Shown here one piece after another: positions 16,819 through 26,609 of a DNA stretch of 45,664 bases. The notes under the pieces were generated by a model. It worked only from the letters and a program-made list of their open reading frames with translations. It did not search any database and was not told the DNA's origin. The position numbers and the translations under genes are program-made. Each line of letters opens with the position of its first letter. The first letter of the stretch is position 1. Origin of the DNA: Pararcticibacter amylolyticus (lineage in GTDB: Bacteria; Bacteroidota; Bacteroidia; Sphingobacteriales; Sphingobacteriaceae); contig NZ_QEAS01000016.1 in assembly GCF_003130405.1 (NCBI RefSeq), positions 30,339 through 76,002 on the forward strand, in the 5' to 3' direction.

Positions 16819-16968
16819 TATTTTTCAGCTCTTTGAGGAAGCAGGTTTTTGGTCAATACGCTTCACTTTACCCCGCCGGCAAAAAACCGTAACCATAAAA
16901 ATCCCCTCCCGTAAAAAAGCATCAGGTAATGGATGACGGTTTCCGGACCGGTTTATTTTAACTATGAA

Positions 16969-19900
16969 ATGATAACTACTTTTAAAAACTTCAAAACATC
17001 TTCTGCTGTTGCTTTGCTTCTTTTGACAATATGCGGACTTAAAACAACTCAGGCACAGGTAAATACACAATTTTCGTGGGGAAGTAATTTCAGAGGCATT
17101 CTCGTGGATGGAACTTCTAACACTAGCTATGTACCCAAATTAGTGGCCAACCCAGCTTGGAAAGCTGTAGCAGCGGGAGACGACTTTACCGTTTTTATTA
17201 AGCAGGACGGTACGCTTTGGGGGGTTGGGAACAATTCATGGACCGTAAATACCTACAATTCAGCAACTGATAAATTCGATATTCTACAATTGGGAAACGA
17301 AAGCGACTGGGCTGCTGTTGCAGTCAGCTGGGCTCACGTTTTAGCGCTAAAAACAAATGGAGAACTCTGGACGTGGGGATATAACTACGGAAACCTGGGA
17401 GACGGAACCACCGCAGAACGAAGTCAGTTTGCCAACAGGCGGCTTGTGCTTTACAATGTTAAAAAAATCGCAGCGGGCCCTTCAAATAATGGGACAATTC
17501 CTTACAGCTATGCTATCTCAACTGCCGGGAATCTATTTGCCTGCGGAGGTAATGCTAAAGGCCAGTTAGGCGATGGTTCGACAAGCAGACGTCTTAGCTG
17601 GGTATTGGCAGGAAATGATAACGACTGGGTTGATATACAGGCCGGACAGGAAACAGGTATCGGCTTAAAGCAAAACGGAACAGTGTTTGCCTGGGGAAAT
17701 AATCTTTCAGGGAATTTAGGAGATGGAACCACGACAAACCGCTTGAGTCCTCAACAAGTTCCCTCACTCGCTAATATAACGCAGATCAGCTCCCATGGAA
17801 GTACGGCATTCGCCATCCAAAATAACGGAAAACTATGGGTATGGGGATCCAATGGAAGCGGGCAGGCAGGTGTTACGTCACTCACGAAGATCCTGACACC
17901 CACGGAAGTAATGCCCGGAAGCACCTGGGCATCCGTCTCCTCTAGTTCATATTATTCTATGGGCATACAAACAAATGGATCACTATGGGGATGGGGCGAG
18001 AATATGTCGGGTGAACAAGGAAATGGAGGTACCTGGGGCAGTTCAACTCCTGCCTTGGTGGATGGAGGTTCCAGTTATGTTTCTGTCTATACAAATCTGG
18101 CATGGGGAGGTTCAACTTTCGCTGTAAGAAAGGGTGTGACGTGTACAGGCATCAGCCGTGTATCCGGACAAAGCGCGAATAACAACAGCGCCAGCCAGGA
18201 CTTCATAGTCTCATTTAATGCGGCGATTACAGGATTGGAAACCAATTACACGAAATATTTTAACCTTACCAGTCAGAAATCCGCTTTAACAAGCGCAACC
18301 CCGGTAGCAGGAACTAGCAATACACAGTGGAAGATCTCCGTTTCCGTTCCTGATAACGTAACAGATGTTCTATCTTTTGTAACACAAACGGGAAACGGCG
18401 GAAGCGCAGCGATCATAAACTCAATAACCAGTCCTCAAAATACCGTCGACCGCCAGGCCCCTTCTTTCAACGGCATCACCTTCGCCAGTAATAACAGCAA
18501 TCCTTCTCTGGCTAAAAACGGAAATATTATCTCTCTTACGTTTTCAACAAGCGAGAGCGTGAGCACACCTTCTGTCACTATCGGAGGCAAAACCGCAACT
18601 GTAACCAGCACCGGCACAAACGCCTGGAAAGCAGTATACACGATGACCAGCTCTGACACAGAGGGAACATTCGGCTACAGCATCAGTGCCAGCGACAATT
18701 TAGGCAATACAGGCACTACATCATCCCCCGGCGGCATCACCTATGATAGTACCAGCCCCTCTTTAATAGGTATAACGAGAGCCACACCCACTGCCTCACT
18801 AACGAAAGCAACAAGTGTGGTTTATAAAATAACATTCAGTGAAAACATAACAGGCCTGGATCTGACAGACCTCAATATAACAGCAGCCAGCACCCTTACT
18901 ACCGGAACTATGACGATGGCTCAGGGTACCACGGCAGCAGAATATAATGTAACCATTCCCGTTACCGGAGACGGAAATCTTCAGCTTGATCTGAAAACAT
19001 CAGGAAACGGGATTACCGATCCGGCAGGAAATGAAACAACGGGAGCTTACCCCCCGGGACAGGTATACACCATCGATCAGACGAAACCGGTCGTCAGCAG
19101 CATTACCAGGCTGACTCCTGCATCGGCTAATACCAATGCAACGTCTGTGATTTATAAAGTCACCTTCAGCGAAAACGTAACAGGTGTAAATGCGCCTGAT
19201 TTCAGTACTGTTGCCGGCAGCGGACTTACCGCCGGAACAATTACCGTAACTAACGGATCTACAGCAGCAGAATATAAGGTAACAGTTCCGGTAACCGGAA
19301 ACGGCACCTTGAAGCTCAATCTGAAAGATACAGGCACGGGTATTGCCGATCTTGCATCTAATGCGATTCCGGGAGGCTATACTTCCGGTGAAGAATATAC
19401 TGTTGATCAGACCAAACCTGCTGTAAGCAGTATTGTACGAATGGCTCCTTTAAACTCCAATACCAATGCAACATCGCTTACCTACAGGGTGACTTTTTCA
19501 GAACCCGTGTCGGGAGTAGATGCAACAGACTTCTCCGCTGTAACTTCCGGAGGAGTCAGTACCGGCGGGTTAACTCTTAAGGTACTCTCCGGACGGGAAT
19601 TCGATGTTACGGTAGCGTCAGTTAGCGGAACAGGAGACCTCCGTCTTGACCTGAACGCTTCGGGAACCGGAATTATCGACTGGGTAAGCAACCCTGTCTC
19701 AGGAGGATATAATTCGGGAGAGGCCTATTCGATCGATCAGACTCCGCCGTCTGTCAGCATTGTAAGACAAACGCCGTCCACAGAAAATATTAACGTCACT
19801 TCGGTTACTTACCGCGTCACTTTCTCGAAAAAAGTGAATAACGTCGATGCCTCAGACTTCGCAGCTATAGTCGTTTCAGGTAACATCGGTAAAGGCTCCA

Positions 19901-22900
19901 TAACAGTTGCGGCTGTTTCACCAGCCATTTACGATGTAACCCTGCCATCCTTAAGCGGAAACGGTACTCTCCGGCTTGATCTGAAACCGGGTACCGATAT
20001 TTACGACGACTTTGGAAATGCAGCTCCGGCTTATACTGCGGGTGAAGTTTATACCATAGACCAGGTGGTACCCGCTGTCAGCAGCATTGTGAAACAATCT
20101 CCTGCTGCGGCGAATACCAACGCTTCCTCCGTGACGTATAAAGTTACCTTCACTGAAAATGTAACAGGTGTAAAGGCAGCTCACTTCAATGCGACAACAA
20201 GCGGCGGACTTACAGCCGGAACGGTCACGCTTACAGCCGGCTCTACGGATGCAGAATATCTTGTGAGTGTACCGGTAACCGGAAGCGGTGCCGTACGCCT
20301 GGATCTGAAAGCCGGGTCTGTGATCAGCGATGCGGCAGGCAACACGGTTGCGGGCGCATATACTTCCGGCGAATTCTATACCATTGACCAGGCCAAACCT
20401 CAAACTACAGGCATCGTTCGGTATTCGCCTGCTACTGCCACTACAAATGCAGCGTCGGTTACTTACAAAGTAACCTTTAGCGAAAATGTAAATGGTGTGG
20501 ATGCAACTGCATTCAACGCGACGGCAGGCCCCGGCCTTACTGCCGGAACGCTTACAGTCTCGCAGGGCTCTACAGCAGCAGAATATATGGTGAGTATACC
20601 GGTGTCGGGAAGCGGCAGCTTGCGCCTGGATGTGAAATCTTCGGGTACAGCCATTGCCGACCTTGTGGGGAATACGATCCTGGGAGGGTATTCTTTAGGA
20701 GAAATTTACACGATCGACCAGGACGTACCTGCTGTCAGTTCAATCGTCAGACAAACACCTGCGACAGCTGCTACTAATGCTTCGCCGGTTGTTTATAAAG
20801 TTACTTTCAATAAAAATGTAACAGGTGTAGACGCACCTGACTTCATAGCGGCCGCAGGGACTGGTCTTACTACAGGGACCATCTCGGTCAGCAATGGAGC
20901 CAATGCAGCTCAGTACCTGGTGAGCATCCCTGCCACCGGCAACGGAACACTTCGCCTTGACCTGAAAGCCAGCGGAACGGGTATTTCAGATGCTACAGGA
21001 AATGCAATTGCAGGCGGATATACTTCAGGCGAGGTCTATACTATTGATCAGACAAAGCCTGTCCTGACTAGCATTGCGAGGCAGACGCCGCTGGCGGCTA
21101 ACACCAATGCCGCTTCGGTTACCTATAAAGTGACCTTCAGTGAAAATGTAACCGGCGTAAATGCGCCGGATTTCAGTGCTGCCGCAGGCAGCGGCCTTAC
21201 TGCAGGAACAATTACTGTCGTAAACGGCTCTAATGCCGCTGAATACCTGGTAACAGTCCCGGTAACCGGCAACGGAACACTCCGCCTTGACCTGAAGGCA
21301 AGCGGAACGGGCATCACGGATGCTGCGGGCAATGCCATCCCCGGAGGCTTTACTTCCGGTGAGATGTATACCATTGACCAGGCGCTGCCTGCTGTCAGCA
21401 GTATACTGAGACAAATACCGGCAGCTGCTGTTACCAATGCTGCTTCGGTTACTTACAAAGTCACCTTTAGTGAAAATGTATCGGGTGTAGACGCTGCTGA
21501 TTTCAGCACAACAGCTGGAAGCGGCCTGACAGCCGGTGCTCTGTCGGTTACTGCTGGTGCTTCCGCAGCTGAATATACTGTTACCATACCGGTTACAGGA
21601 AACGGTACCCTCCGGCTTAACCTGAAATCTTCCGGAACGGGCATTACAGACGGATCAGGTAACACGGTCTCAGGCGGATATTCCTCCGGCGAAATCTATA
21701 CCATCGATCAGATAACCCCAGCTGCAACCAGCATTACCAGGTTAACGCCCTCTACAGCGAAGGCCAATGCGGTTTCAGTTACCTATAAAGTTACTTTCAG
21801 CGAAATTGTATCGGGCGTGGACGCCGCTGACTTCAGCACGGTAGCGGGCACCGGTCTTACTGCCGGGACCCTCTCGGTAACGGAAGGCTCTTCTGCTGCT
21901 GAATACCTGGTGAGTGTGCCGGTAACAGGCAATGGAACTCTTCGTCTCGACCTGAAGGCATCGGGAACAGGAATTTCGGATCCCGCAGGCAACATGATTT
22001 CTTCCGGATACACGACCGGGGAGAGCTACACCATTGATCAGACATACCCTGTTGTGGCCGGTATCACCAGGCAAATGCCGTCGGCGGCAAATAACAACGC
22101 CACTTCAGTAATTTATAAAGTTCTCTTCAGCAAAAATGTATCCGGCGTGGATGCCGCCGATTTCACGGCAGTTACTGCCGCTGGCCTGACAGCCGGTACC
22201 ATCTCGGTTAGCCCGGGTTCATCAGCCGCCGAATATCTGGTAACCGTACCGGTGACCGGCAACGGAACCATCCGGCTCGACCTCAAAGATTCCGGCACAG
22301 GGATCGCCGATCCGGTCGGCAATGCGGTACAGGAAGGATATAACTCGGGTGAAGTCTATACCATTGACCAAACCCGTCCTCTGATCAGCAACATCGCGCG
22401 TCAAACACCATCAACTGGAGTTACAAATGCCTCCTCAGTAACATACAAGGTGACATTCAGCGAAAATGTCTCGGGGGTAAATGCTCCAGACTTTACCGCA
22501 ACAGCCAGCACTGGTGTTGTTACCGGTACCTTAACGGTAACTCCGGGCGCTACCGCAGCTGAATACCTGGTTTCCATGCCGGTAGCAGGAAATGGCACCC
22601 TCCGTCTGGATCTGAAGGCCAGTGGAACGGGTATCTATGATGCTTCAGGGAATGCGGTCGCAGGGGCGTTTACTTCCGGTGAAGTGTATACGATCGACCA
22701 GGTAAAACCTTCAGTTGGCAGTATTTTAAGGGAAAATCCTCTGGCTGCTAATGTCAACGCGGCCAGCGTCACATACAAAGTTACGTTTAGCGAACCGGTG
22801 CTGGGTGTGGATGTAACTGATTTTTACACTACCGCAGGTACTGGTCTTACAGCAGGTACTATTTCCATTATTCAGGGGGCAACTGCTGCTGAATACCTGG

Positions 22901-25656
22901 TGACAGTGCCGGTGACAGGAAGCGGCACCCTTCGCCTGGACCTAAAGTCCGGCGGTACAGGAATCGCCGATGCCGGTGGCAATGCCATCATGGGAGGCTA
23001 CACTTCAGGTCAGGTCTACACGATTGATCAGGCACTCCCGGCAGTCACCGGTATCGTGAGACAAAGCCCTGCGGCAGCCCTTACGAATGCGGCTTCGGTA
23101 ACTTATAAAATTACCTTCAGCAAAAATGTATCGGGCGTAGATGCCAGCGACTTCAGTGCATCTGTCACCGGTCTTACTGCAGGCACCATTTCGGTGAATC
23201 CGGGATCAACGGCAGCCGAATACATGGTAACAGTACCCGTGACAGGAAGCGGCACCATCCGCATGGACCTGAATACTTCTGGCACGGGCATTTCCGATGC
23301 TACCGGAAACGCAATAGCAGGCGGGTATACCTCAGGGGAGGCTTACACGGTCGACCAGGTAAAACCTGTGATCAGCACGATCAGTATTGCATCGGCCAAT
23401 ACAAATACAAGCATGGCAAAAGAAGGCGACATGGTGACCGTTTCCTTCCTGGCCAGTGAAGAACTAAAACTGAATATTACAGGAGGTTATAAGATACAGA
23501 TCGGCAGCCAGATGGTAACGGTAAAAGCCGATGCTGCCCGTTCCACCCCGACTGCATTCTGGTATAAAGCAGAAGCTTCCATGAACAAATCGGAAGCAGC
23601 AGACGCCAGCGGAAACATTAAAATTGCAATAGACGGATACAGTGACCCGGCAGGCAACACCGGGGTTTCACGGTCATCCACTACTGACGGCAGTAAAGTC
23701 ACACTCGACACCAGCGTTCCCGGCAAACCCGAACCTCCCGGGAAACCAGGCAATGACGGGCATGTCGATACCTCCACTCCGACGATCAGCGGAGTAACGG
23801 AGCCGAATGCTACGGTAGAGATCTATGTTGACGGAGTGAAAGTAGGTGAAGCTAAAGCAGACGCTAATGGCAACTGGCAATATACCTTTAACCCGCCGCT
23901 TAGCGAAGGCAGGCACGAGATCGTTATCCGGATACGGAACAGCGCAGGTACTGTCAGCGATCCGGCACCTCCTGTCGTGGTCTATGTAGATACCGAGCCT
24001 CCGGTTCAGCCAATGCCTCCGGATAAACCGGGGAATAACGGACATGTGAATACCGCCACCCCGACCATCAGCGGAACCGCTGAACCGAATGCGATCGTAG
24101 AGGTGTATGTAGACGGGGTGAAGGTTGGCGAAGCGAAAGCAGATGCAAACGGAAAATGGCAATACACGTTCAACCCGCCGCTTTCTGAAGGGGAACATGA
24201 AATACGTATCCGGATCCGGGATGAAGCAGGGAACAAAGGGGAACCTTCTTCTCCGGTCATCATTATCGTGGATATTGATATTCCGGATCAGCCCGAGCCT
24301 CCGGGTATACCTGGCAACAACGGACATGTAAATACCGATACTCCGACTATCAACGGGGTGGTTGCACCTAACGTAATTGTAGAGATTTATATAGACGGCG
24401 TGAAAGTGGGCGAAACCAGGTCAGATGAAAACGGGAAATGGCAATATACATTCAATCCGGCACTGGCACAGGGAGAACACGAGGTGACCATCCGCATACG
24501 TGATGAGGCTGGCAATACAGGCGAGCCTTCTGCTCCGGTTAAGATTATCGTAGATACAAAGGTTCCGGAGAAACCCAAAACACCGGAAGTAACAGGCAGC
24601 AATAACGGGAAAGTTGAAACCAATACTCCCACCCTGACAGGTACTGCAGAGCCTGGTACTACAGTAGAGATCTATGTTGACGGGAAGAAAGTGGGCGAAG
24701 CAAAGGTAGGAGCCGATGGCAAATGGGAATACACGTTCACAGAGCCTATTACAGAAGGCGAACATACCATCCGCGTGGTGATAGTAGATGCTGCCGGAAA
24801 CAGGAGCGAAAGGGCAAATGCTGTCATTATCAACGTTGCCGTTCCTAAAGGGAATACGACCATACAGCCTGCTGCTATCCCTGCCAAAACTTACGGTGAC
24901 GCTGCCTTTAAACTGGAAGCAACAAGCAACAGCCCTGCACGATTCACCTACTGGAGCAGCAACAAGCAGGTAGCTGCTATTAACGAAAACGGGATCGTGG
25001 AAATCTATCACGCAGGGACTACTACGCTGACCATTTCGCAGGCTTCTGCAACCGGGTTTGATCCGGCGACCGTATCGGTTGAGCTGGTGATCGCTAAAGC
25101 GGGTCAGCGGATCACCCTGATGCCTCTGCCGGAAATGGAAAGGCATGGGGCTCCTTATTCGCTGACGGTGAGCTCTTCTTCCGGCCTGCCGGTTGAAGTG
25201 ATCAGCTCAAACCCGCTTGTAGCAGGTATTTCGGGTACCAGCCTGAGTCCTCTGGGTATCGGAACGGCAAGAATCATTGCATCTCACCCTGGAAATGAAG
25301 ATTATCTTCCGGCTACCGCCGAAACGGAACTGAAGGTATTCGATCCTGTGGGTGAAGAGATCCGGATCAACAAGATCATCACCCCTAACGGCGACGGAAT
25401 AAATGATGAATTGTATATCGAAGGCCTCAGCAATGTGACGGAACACCGCCTGGTGCTCTTCAACCGCAACGGCACCAGGATGTTCGACAGCAAAACGTAC
25501 CCTACAGGCGATATCTATATTCCTCACGGAAGGTCTTTTGCCGGTCAACTGTATCATACCGGGTACCTGCCGGCAGGAACGTACTTCTATACGTTCGAGT
25601 ACAAGAAAGATGGAGTTTCAAAACTGATGACAGGCTACATTGTTCTGAAGTACTGA
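16969..25656 (+). CDS. Giant T9SS-exported RCC1 propeller / Ig-repeat surface protein
   Basis: About 2895 residues from the chosen start (MITTFKNFK, signal ending TTQAQ). The ATG at 16933 adds 12 residues before the signal. Residues about 33-390 form an RCC1-like 7-bladed propeller (NGELWTWGYN, GQLGDGST), with the first and last half-blades completing one blade. Two spacer domains follow. Residues 597-2132 are 14 Ig-like repeats with SVTYKVTFSENV, LRLDLKASGTGI and VYTIDQ. Next is a divergent Ig-like domain, then four Ig-like repeats (2251-2625: VEIYVDGVKVGEA, GKWQYTF) and two MBG/Ig-like units. The C terminus (IITPNGDGIND to TGYIVLKY) is a gliding-type CHU_C domain, a T9SS sorting signal. It is probably a long cell-surface adhesin or stalk. 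No enzyme motif was seen, and the ligand is unknown. Confidence 0.88.
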   Translation: MITTFKNFKTSSAVALLLLTICGLKTTQAQVNTQFSWGSNFRGILVDGTSNTSYVPKLVANPAWKAVAAGDDFTVFIKQDGTLWGVGNNSWTVNTYNSATDKFDILQLGNESDWAAVAVSWAHVLALKTNGELWTWGYNYGNLGDGTTAERSQFANRRLVLYNVKKIAAGPSNNGTIPYSYAISTAGNLFACGGNAKGQLGDGSTSRRLSWVLAGNDNDWVDIQAGQETGIGLKQNGTVFAWGNNLSGNLGDGTTTNRLSPQQVPSLANITQISSHGSTAFAIQNNGKLWVWGSNGSGQAGVTSLTKILTPTEVMPGSTWASVSSSSYYSMGIQTNGSLWGWGENMSGEQGNGGTWGSSTPALVDGGSSYVSVYTNLAWGGSTFAVRKGVTCTGISRVSGQSANNNSASQDFIVSFNAAITGLETNYTKYFNLTSQKSALTSATPVAGTSNTQWKISVSVPDNVTDVLSFVTQTGNGGSAAIINSITSPQNTVDRQAPSFNGITFASNNSNPSLAKNGNIISLTFSTSESVSTPSVTIGGKTATVTSTGTNAWKAVYTMTSSDTEGTFGYSISASDNLGNTGTTSSPGGITYDSTSPSLIGITRATPTASLTKATSVVYKITFSENITGLDLTDLNITAASTLTTGTMTMAQGTTAAEYNVTIPVTGDGNLQLDLKTSGNGITDPAGNETTGAYPPGQVYTIDQTKPVVSSITRLTPASANTNATSVIYKVTFSENVTGVNAPDFSTVAGSGLTAGTITVTNGSTAAEYKVTVPVTGNGTLKLNLKDTGTGIADLASNAIPGGYTSGEEYTVDQTKPAVSSIVRMAPLNSNTNATSLTYRVTFSEPVSGVDATDFSAVTSGGVSTGGLTLKVLSGREFDVTVASVSGTGDLRLDLNASGTGIIDWVSNPVSGGYNSGEAYSIDQTPPSVSIVRQTPSTENINVTSVTYRVTFSKKVNNVDASDFAAIVVSGNIGKGSITVAAVSPAIYDVTLPSLSGNGTLRLDLKPGTDIYDDFGNAAPAYTAGEVYTIDQVVPAVSSIVKQSPAAANTNASSVTYKVTFTENVTGVKAAHFNATTSGGLTAGTVTLTAGSTDAEYLVSVPVTGSGAVRLDLKAGSVISDAAGNTVAGAYTSGEFYTIDQAKPQTTGIVRYSPATATTNAASVTYKVTFSENVNGVDATAFNATAGPGLTAGTLTVSQGSTAAEYMVSIPVSGSGSLRLDVKSSGTAIADLVGNTILGGYSLGEIYTIDQDVPAVSSIVRQTPATAATNASPVVYKVTFNKNVTGVDAPDFIAAAGTGLTTGTISVSNGANAAQYLVSIPATGNGTLRLDLKASGTGISDATGNAIAGGYTSGEVYTIDQTKPVLTSIARQTPLAANTNAASVTYKVTFSENVTGVNAPDFSAAAGSGLTAGTITVVNGSNAAEYLVTVPVTGNGTLRLDLKASGTGITDAAGNAIPGGFTSGEMYTIDQALPAVSSILRQIPAAAVTNAASVTYKVTFSENVSGVDAADFSTTAGSGLTAGALSVTAGASAAEYTVTIPVTGNGTLRLNLKSSGTGITDGSGNTVSGGYSSGEIYTIDQITPAATSITRLTPSTAKANAVSVTYKVTFSEIVSGVDAADFSTVAGTGLTAGTLSVTEGSSAAEYLVSVPVTGNGTLRLDLKASGTGISDPAGNMISSGYTTGESYTIDQTYPVVAGITRQMPSAANNNATSVIYKVLFSKNVSGVDAADFTAVTAAGLTAGTISVSPGSSAAEYLVTVPVTGNGTIRLDLKDSGTGIADPVGNAVQEGYNSGEVYTIDQTRPLISNIARQTPSTGVTNASSVTYKVTFSENVSGVNAPDFTATASTGVVTGTLTVTPGATAAEYLVSMPVAGNGTLRLDLKASGTGIYDASGNAVAGAFTSGEVYTIDQVKPSVGSILRENPLAANVNAASVTYKVTFSEPVLGVDVTDFYTTAGTGLTAGTISIIQGATAAEYLVTVPVTGSGTLRLDLKSGGTGIADAGGNAIMGGYTSGQVYTIDQALPAVTGIVRQSPAAALTNAASVTYKITFSKNVSGVDASDFSASVTGLTAGTISVNPGSTAAEYMVTVPVTGSGTIRMDLNTSGTGISDATGNAIAGGYTSGEAYTVDQVKPVISTISIASANTNTSMAKEGDMVTVSFLASEELKLNITGGYKIQIGSQMVTVKADAARSTPTAFWYKAEASMNKSEAADASGNIKIAIDGYSDPAGNTGVSRSSTTDGSKVTLDTSVPGKPEPPGKPGNDGHVDTSTPTISGVTEPNATVEIYVDGVKVGEAKADANGNWQYTFNPPLSEGRHEIVIRIRNSAGTVSDPAPPVVVYVDTEPPVQPMPPDKPGNNGHVNTATPTISGTAEPNAIVEVYVDGVKVGEAKADANGKWQYTFNPPLSEGEHEIRIRIRDEAGNKGEPSSPVIIIVDIDIPDQPEPPGIPGNNGHVNTDTPTINGVVAPNVIVEIYIDGVKVGETRSDENGKWQYTFNPALAQGEHEVTIRIRDEAGNTGEPSAPVKIIVDTKVPEKPKTPEVTGSNNGKVETNTPTLTGTAEPGTTVEIYVDGKKVGEAKVGADGKWEYTFTEPITEGEHTIRVVIVDAAGNRSERANAVIINVAVPKGNTTIQPAAIPAKTYGDAAFKLEATSNSPARFTYWSSNKQVAAINENGIVEIYHAGTTTLTISQASATGFDPATVSVELVIAKAGQRITLMPLPEMERHGAPYSLTVSSSSGLPVEVISSNPLVAGISGTSLSPLGIGTARIIASHPGNEDYLPATAETELKVFDPVGEEIRINKIITPNGDGINDELYIEGLSNVTEHRLVLFNRNGTRMFDSKTYPTGDIYIPHGRSFAGQLYHTGYLPAGTYFYTFEYKKDGVSKLMTGYIVLKY
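18757..23364 (+). repeat. Fourteen tandem Ig-like coding repeats of about 330 bases
   Basis: Fourteen consecutive units of 108-110 codons, each running from a Pro before SSIxR to a closing YTIDQ. Units 5-14 are close to one another, while units 1, 3 and 4 are the most divergent. Several units share near-identical stretches such as the TGNGTLRLDLKASGTGI segment, yet codon choice varies. This suggests older duplication with partial later homogenisation. The region is prone to recombination and to short-read misassembly, so the copy number should be treated with care. Confidence 0.92.
23719..24843 (+). repeat. Four tandem Ig-like coding repeats of about 281 bases
   Basis: Four units of about 94 codons, each starting with a Pro-rich linker (KPEPPGKPGN), then HVxTxTPTIxG, EIYVDGVKVGE, KWQYTFNP, GEHEIxIRIRDEAGN and a closing IIVD. 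They resemble bacterial Ig-like domains of large adhesins. The last unit is the most divergent. They are unrelated in sequence to the 14-unit array upstream, so the protein was built from two separate amplifications. Confidence 0.88.
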
Positions 25657-25684
25657 TCCGGAAACAGGGAAACCTGTAAAAAGA

Positions 25685-25723
25685 AAGCCGTCTCATAAAT
25701 CAATTATGAGGCGGCTTCCTTTT
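25685..25723. terminator. Bidirectional terminator after the giant gene
   Basis: AAGCCGTCTCATAA (25685-25698) pairs with TTATGAGGCGGCTT (25704-25717) as a 14-bp stem with one T:G pair and a 5-base loop, followed by CCTTTTTATT. The left flank carries an A-rich stretch, giving a T-run for leftward transcription. It lies between convergent genes. Confidence 0.85.
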
Positions 25724-25740
25724 TATTAAGGATGGCCACA

Positions 25741-26544
25741 TTATAAAGCACCTAAGCCATCAAAATACATTTTCTTCAGTTCTTTTCTGGAAGCTTCAGC
25801 ACCTGTTTCCTGTCGCCTGTCATAGATAGCCTTTGACTCTTTCCCGGCGAAATAGCGCAGCTGGTCCTTGTTATCCGTAGCTGCTTCATAGATGACGTCA
25901 GCAATCTCCTCAGGTGTGGAATCCGGGTTAATCATGCCCAGCATTTTCCTTTCAACCTCAGCGTAATAAGGAAGCGACGTCACGTCCGCGTTGTGGCTGA
26001 ATAATTCTGTCTTCGTAGCACTTGGCGAGACGGTTTTAACTGCTACATTAAACATGGACAATTCGATCGATAAACATTCACTCCAGCCTTCTACCGCCCA
26101 TTTTGTACCATTATAAACGCTTGTAAAGGGGAAGCTGGTATGTCCGGCAATGGAAGTAACATTGATAAACAAGCCACTGTTTGCTTCCCTGAAATAAGGG
26201 ATAAACTCCCGGCTTACACGTACAGTTCCAAGAAAGTTAGTTTCCACCTGACGCACAATATTTTCATCAGTAAAAGCCTCTAAGGCGCCCATCAGTCCAT
26301 ATCCCGCATTATTAACCACCACGTCAATATTGGATAACGATGCCGCTTTTCGGACAGTTGATTTTATTTGTTCCTGGTTGGTAACATCCAGCGGCAGAAG
26401 TGTGACATTTTCCAGTTGCGACAGTTCCGTTTCGTTTTCCGGTCTGCGCATGGTGGCAATGACATTCCAGCCTTTTGCCTGAAAGAGCTTTGCTGTTGCC
26501 TTTCCAATTCCGGAAGAAGCCCCGGTAATGAAGATCGTTTTCAT
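25741..26544 (-). CDS. SDR-family oxidoreductase
   Basis: A 267-residue classical short-chain dehydrogenase. It shows the nucleotide-binding TGASSGIG (residues 7-14), NNAG (78-81), catalytic Ser131, and Tyr144/Lys148 in SVYNGTKWAV. Arginines follow strand 2 (TMRRPE), which suggests NADP(H) preference. It is cytoplasmic, and its substrate cannot be read from sequence. It is divergent from the HxlR regulator with an 80-base shared promoter region, a common pairing in which the regulator controls the reductase, often in response to electrophiles or quinones. The stimulus here is unknown. Confidence 0.9.
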   Translation of the reverse strand: MKTIFITGASSGIGKATAKLFQAKGWNVIATMRRPENETELSQLENVTLLPLDVTNQEQIKSTVRKAASLSNIDVVVNNAGYGLMGALEAFTDENIVRQVETNFLGTVRVSREFIPYFREANSGLFINVTSIAGHTSFPFTSVYNGTKWAVEGWSECLSIELSMFNVAVKTVSPSATKTELFSHNADVTSLPYYAEVERKMLGMINPDSTPEEIADVIYEAATDNKDQLRYFAGKESKAIYDRRQETGAEASRKELKKMYFDGLGAL

Positions 26545-26567
26545 AAATTTAATTTATTTGTGAAGAG

Positions 26568-26575
26568 CAAAAGTA
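26568..26575 (-). promoter_or_regulatory. Promoter -7-like box for the SDR gene
   Basis: Read leftward, TACTTTTG matches TAnnTTTG and lies 24 bases upstream of the SDR ATG. It is 12 bases from the divergent operator-like repeat, close enough for one bound repressor to affect both promoters. Confidence 0.45.
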
Positions 26576-26586
26576 ATCCCGAGAAA

Positions 26587-26609
26587 GTATACATTTGATA
26601 CCTGTATAC
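26587..26609. promoter_or_regulatory. Inverted-repeat operator and promoter for the HxlR gene
   Basis: Arms GTATACA (26587-26593) and TGTATAC (26603-26609) are perfect inverted repeats with a 9-base spacer. The + strand box TACATTTG (26590-26597) overlaps the left arm, so a dimer bound here would cover the HxlR promoter. HxlR proteins bind such AT-rich palindromes. The assignment to this regulator is by position. Confidence 0.5.

Noticed and set aside
16933-16968. Upstream ATG of the giant protein.
   Set aside because: It places 12 residues before an otherwise normal signal peptide. The ATG at 16969 is the better start, though not proven.
19951-25146. Many leftward open frames of 60-240 codons across the Ig-repeat arrays, for example 23674-24327 and 24421-25146.
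   Set aside because: They recur at the same phase in each repeat, lack family motifs and lie opposite a clearly coding strand, so they are shadows of repetitive codon use.
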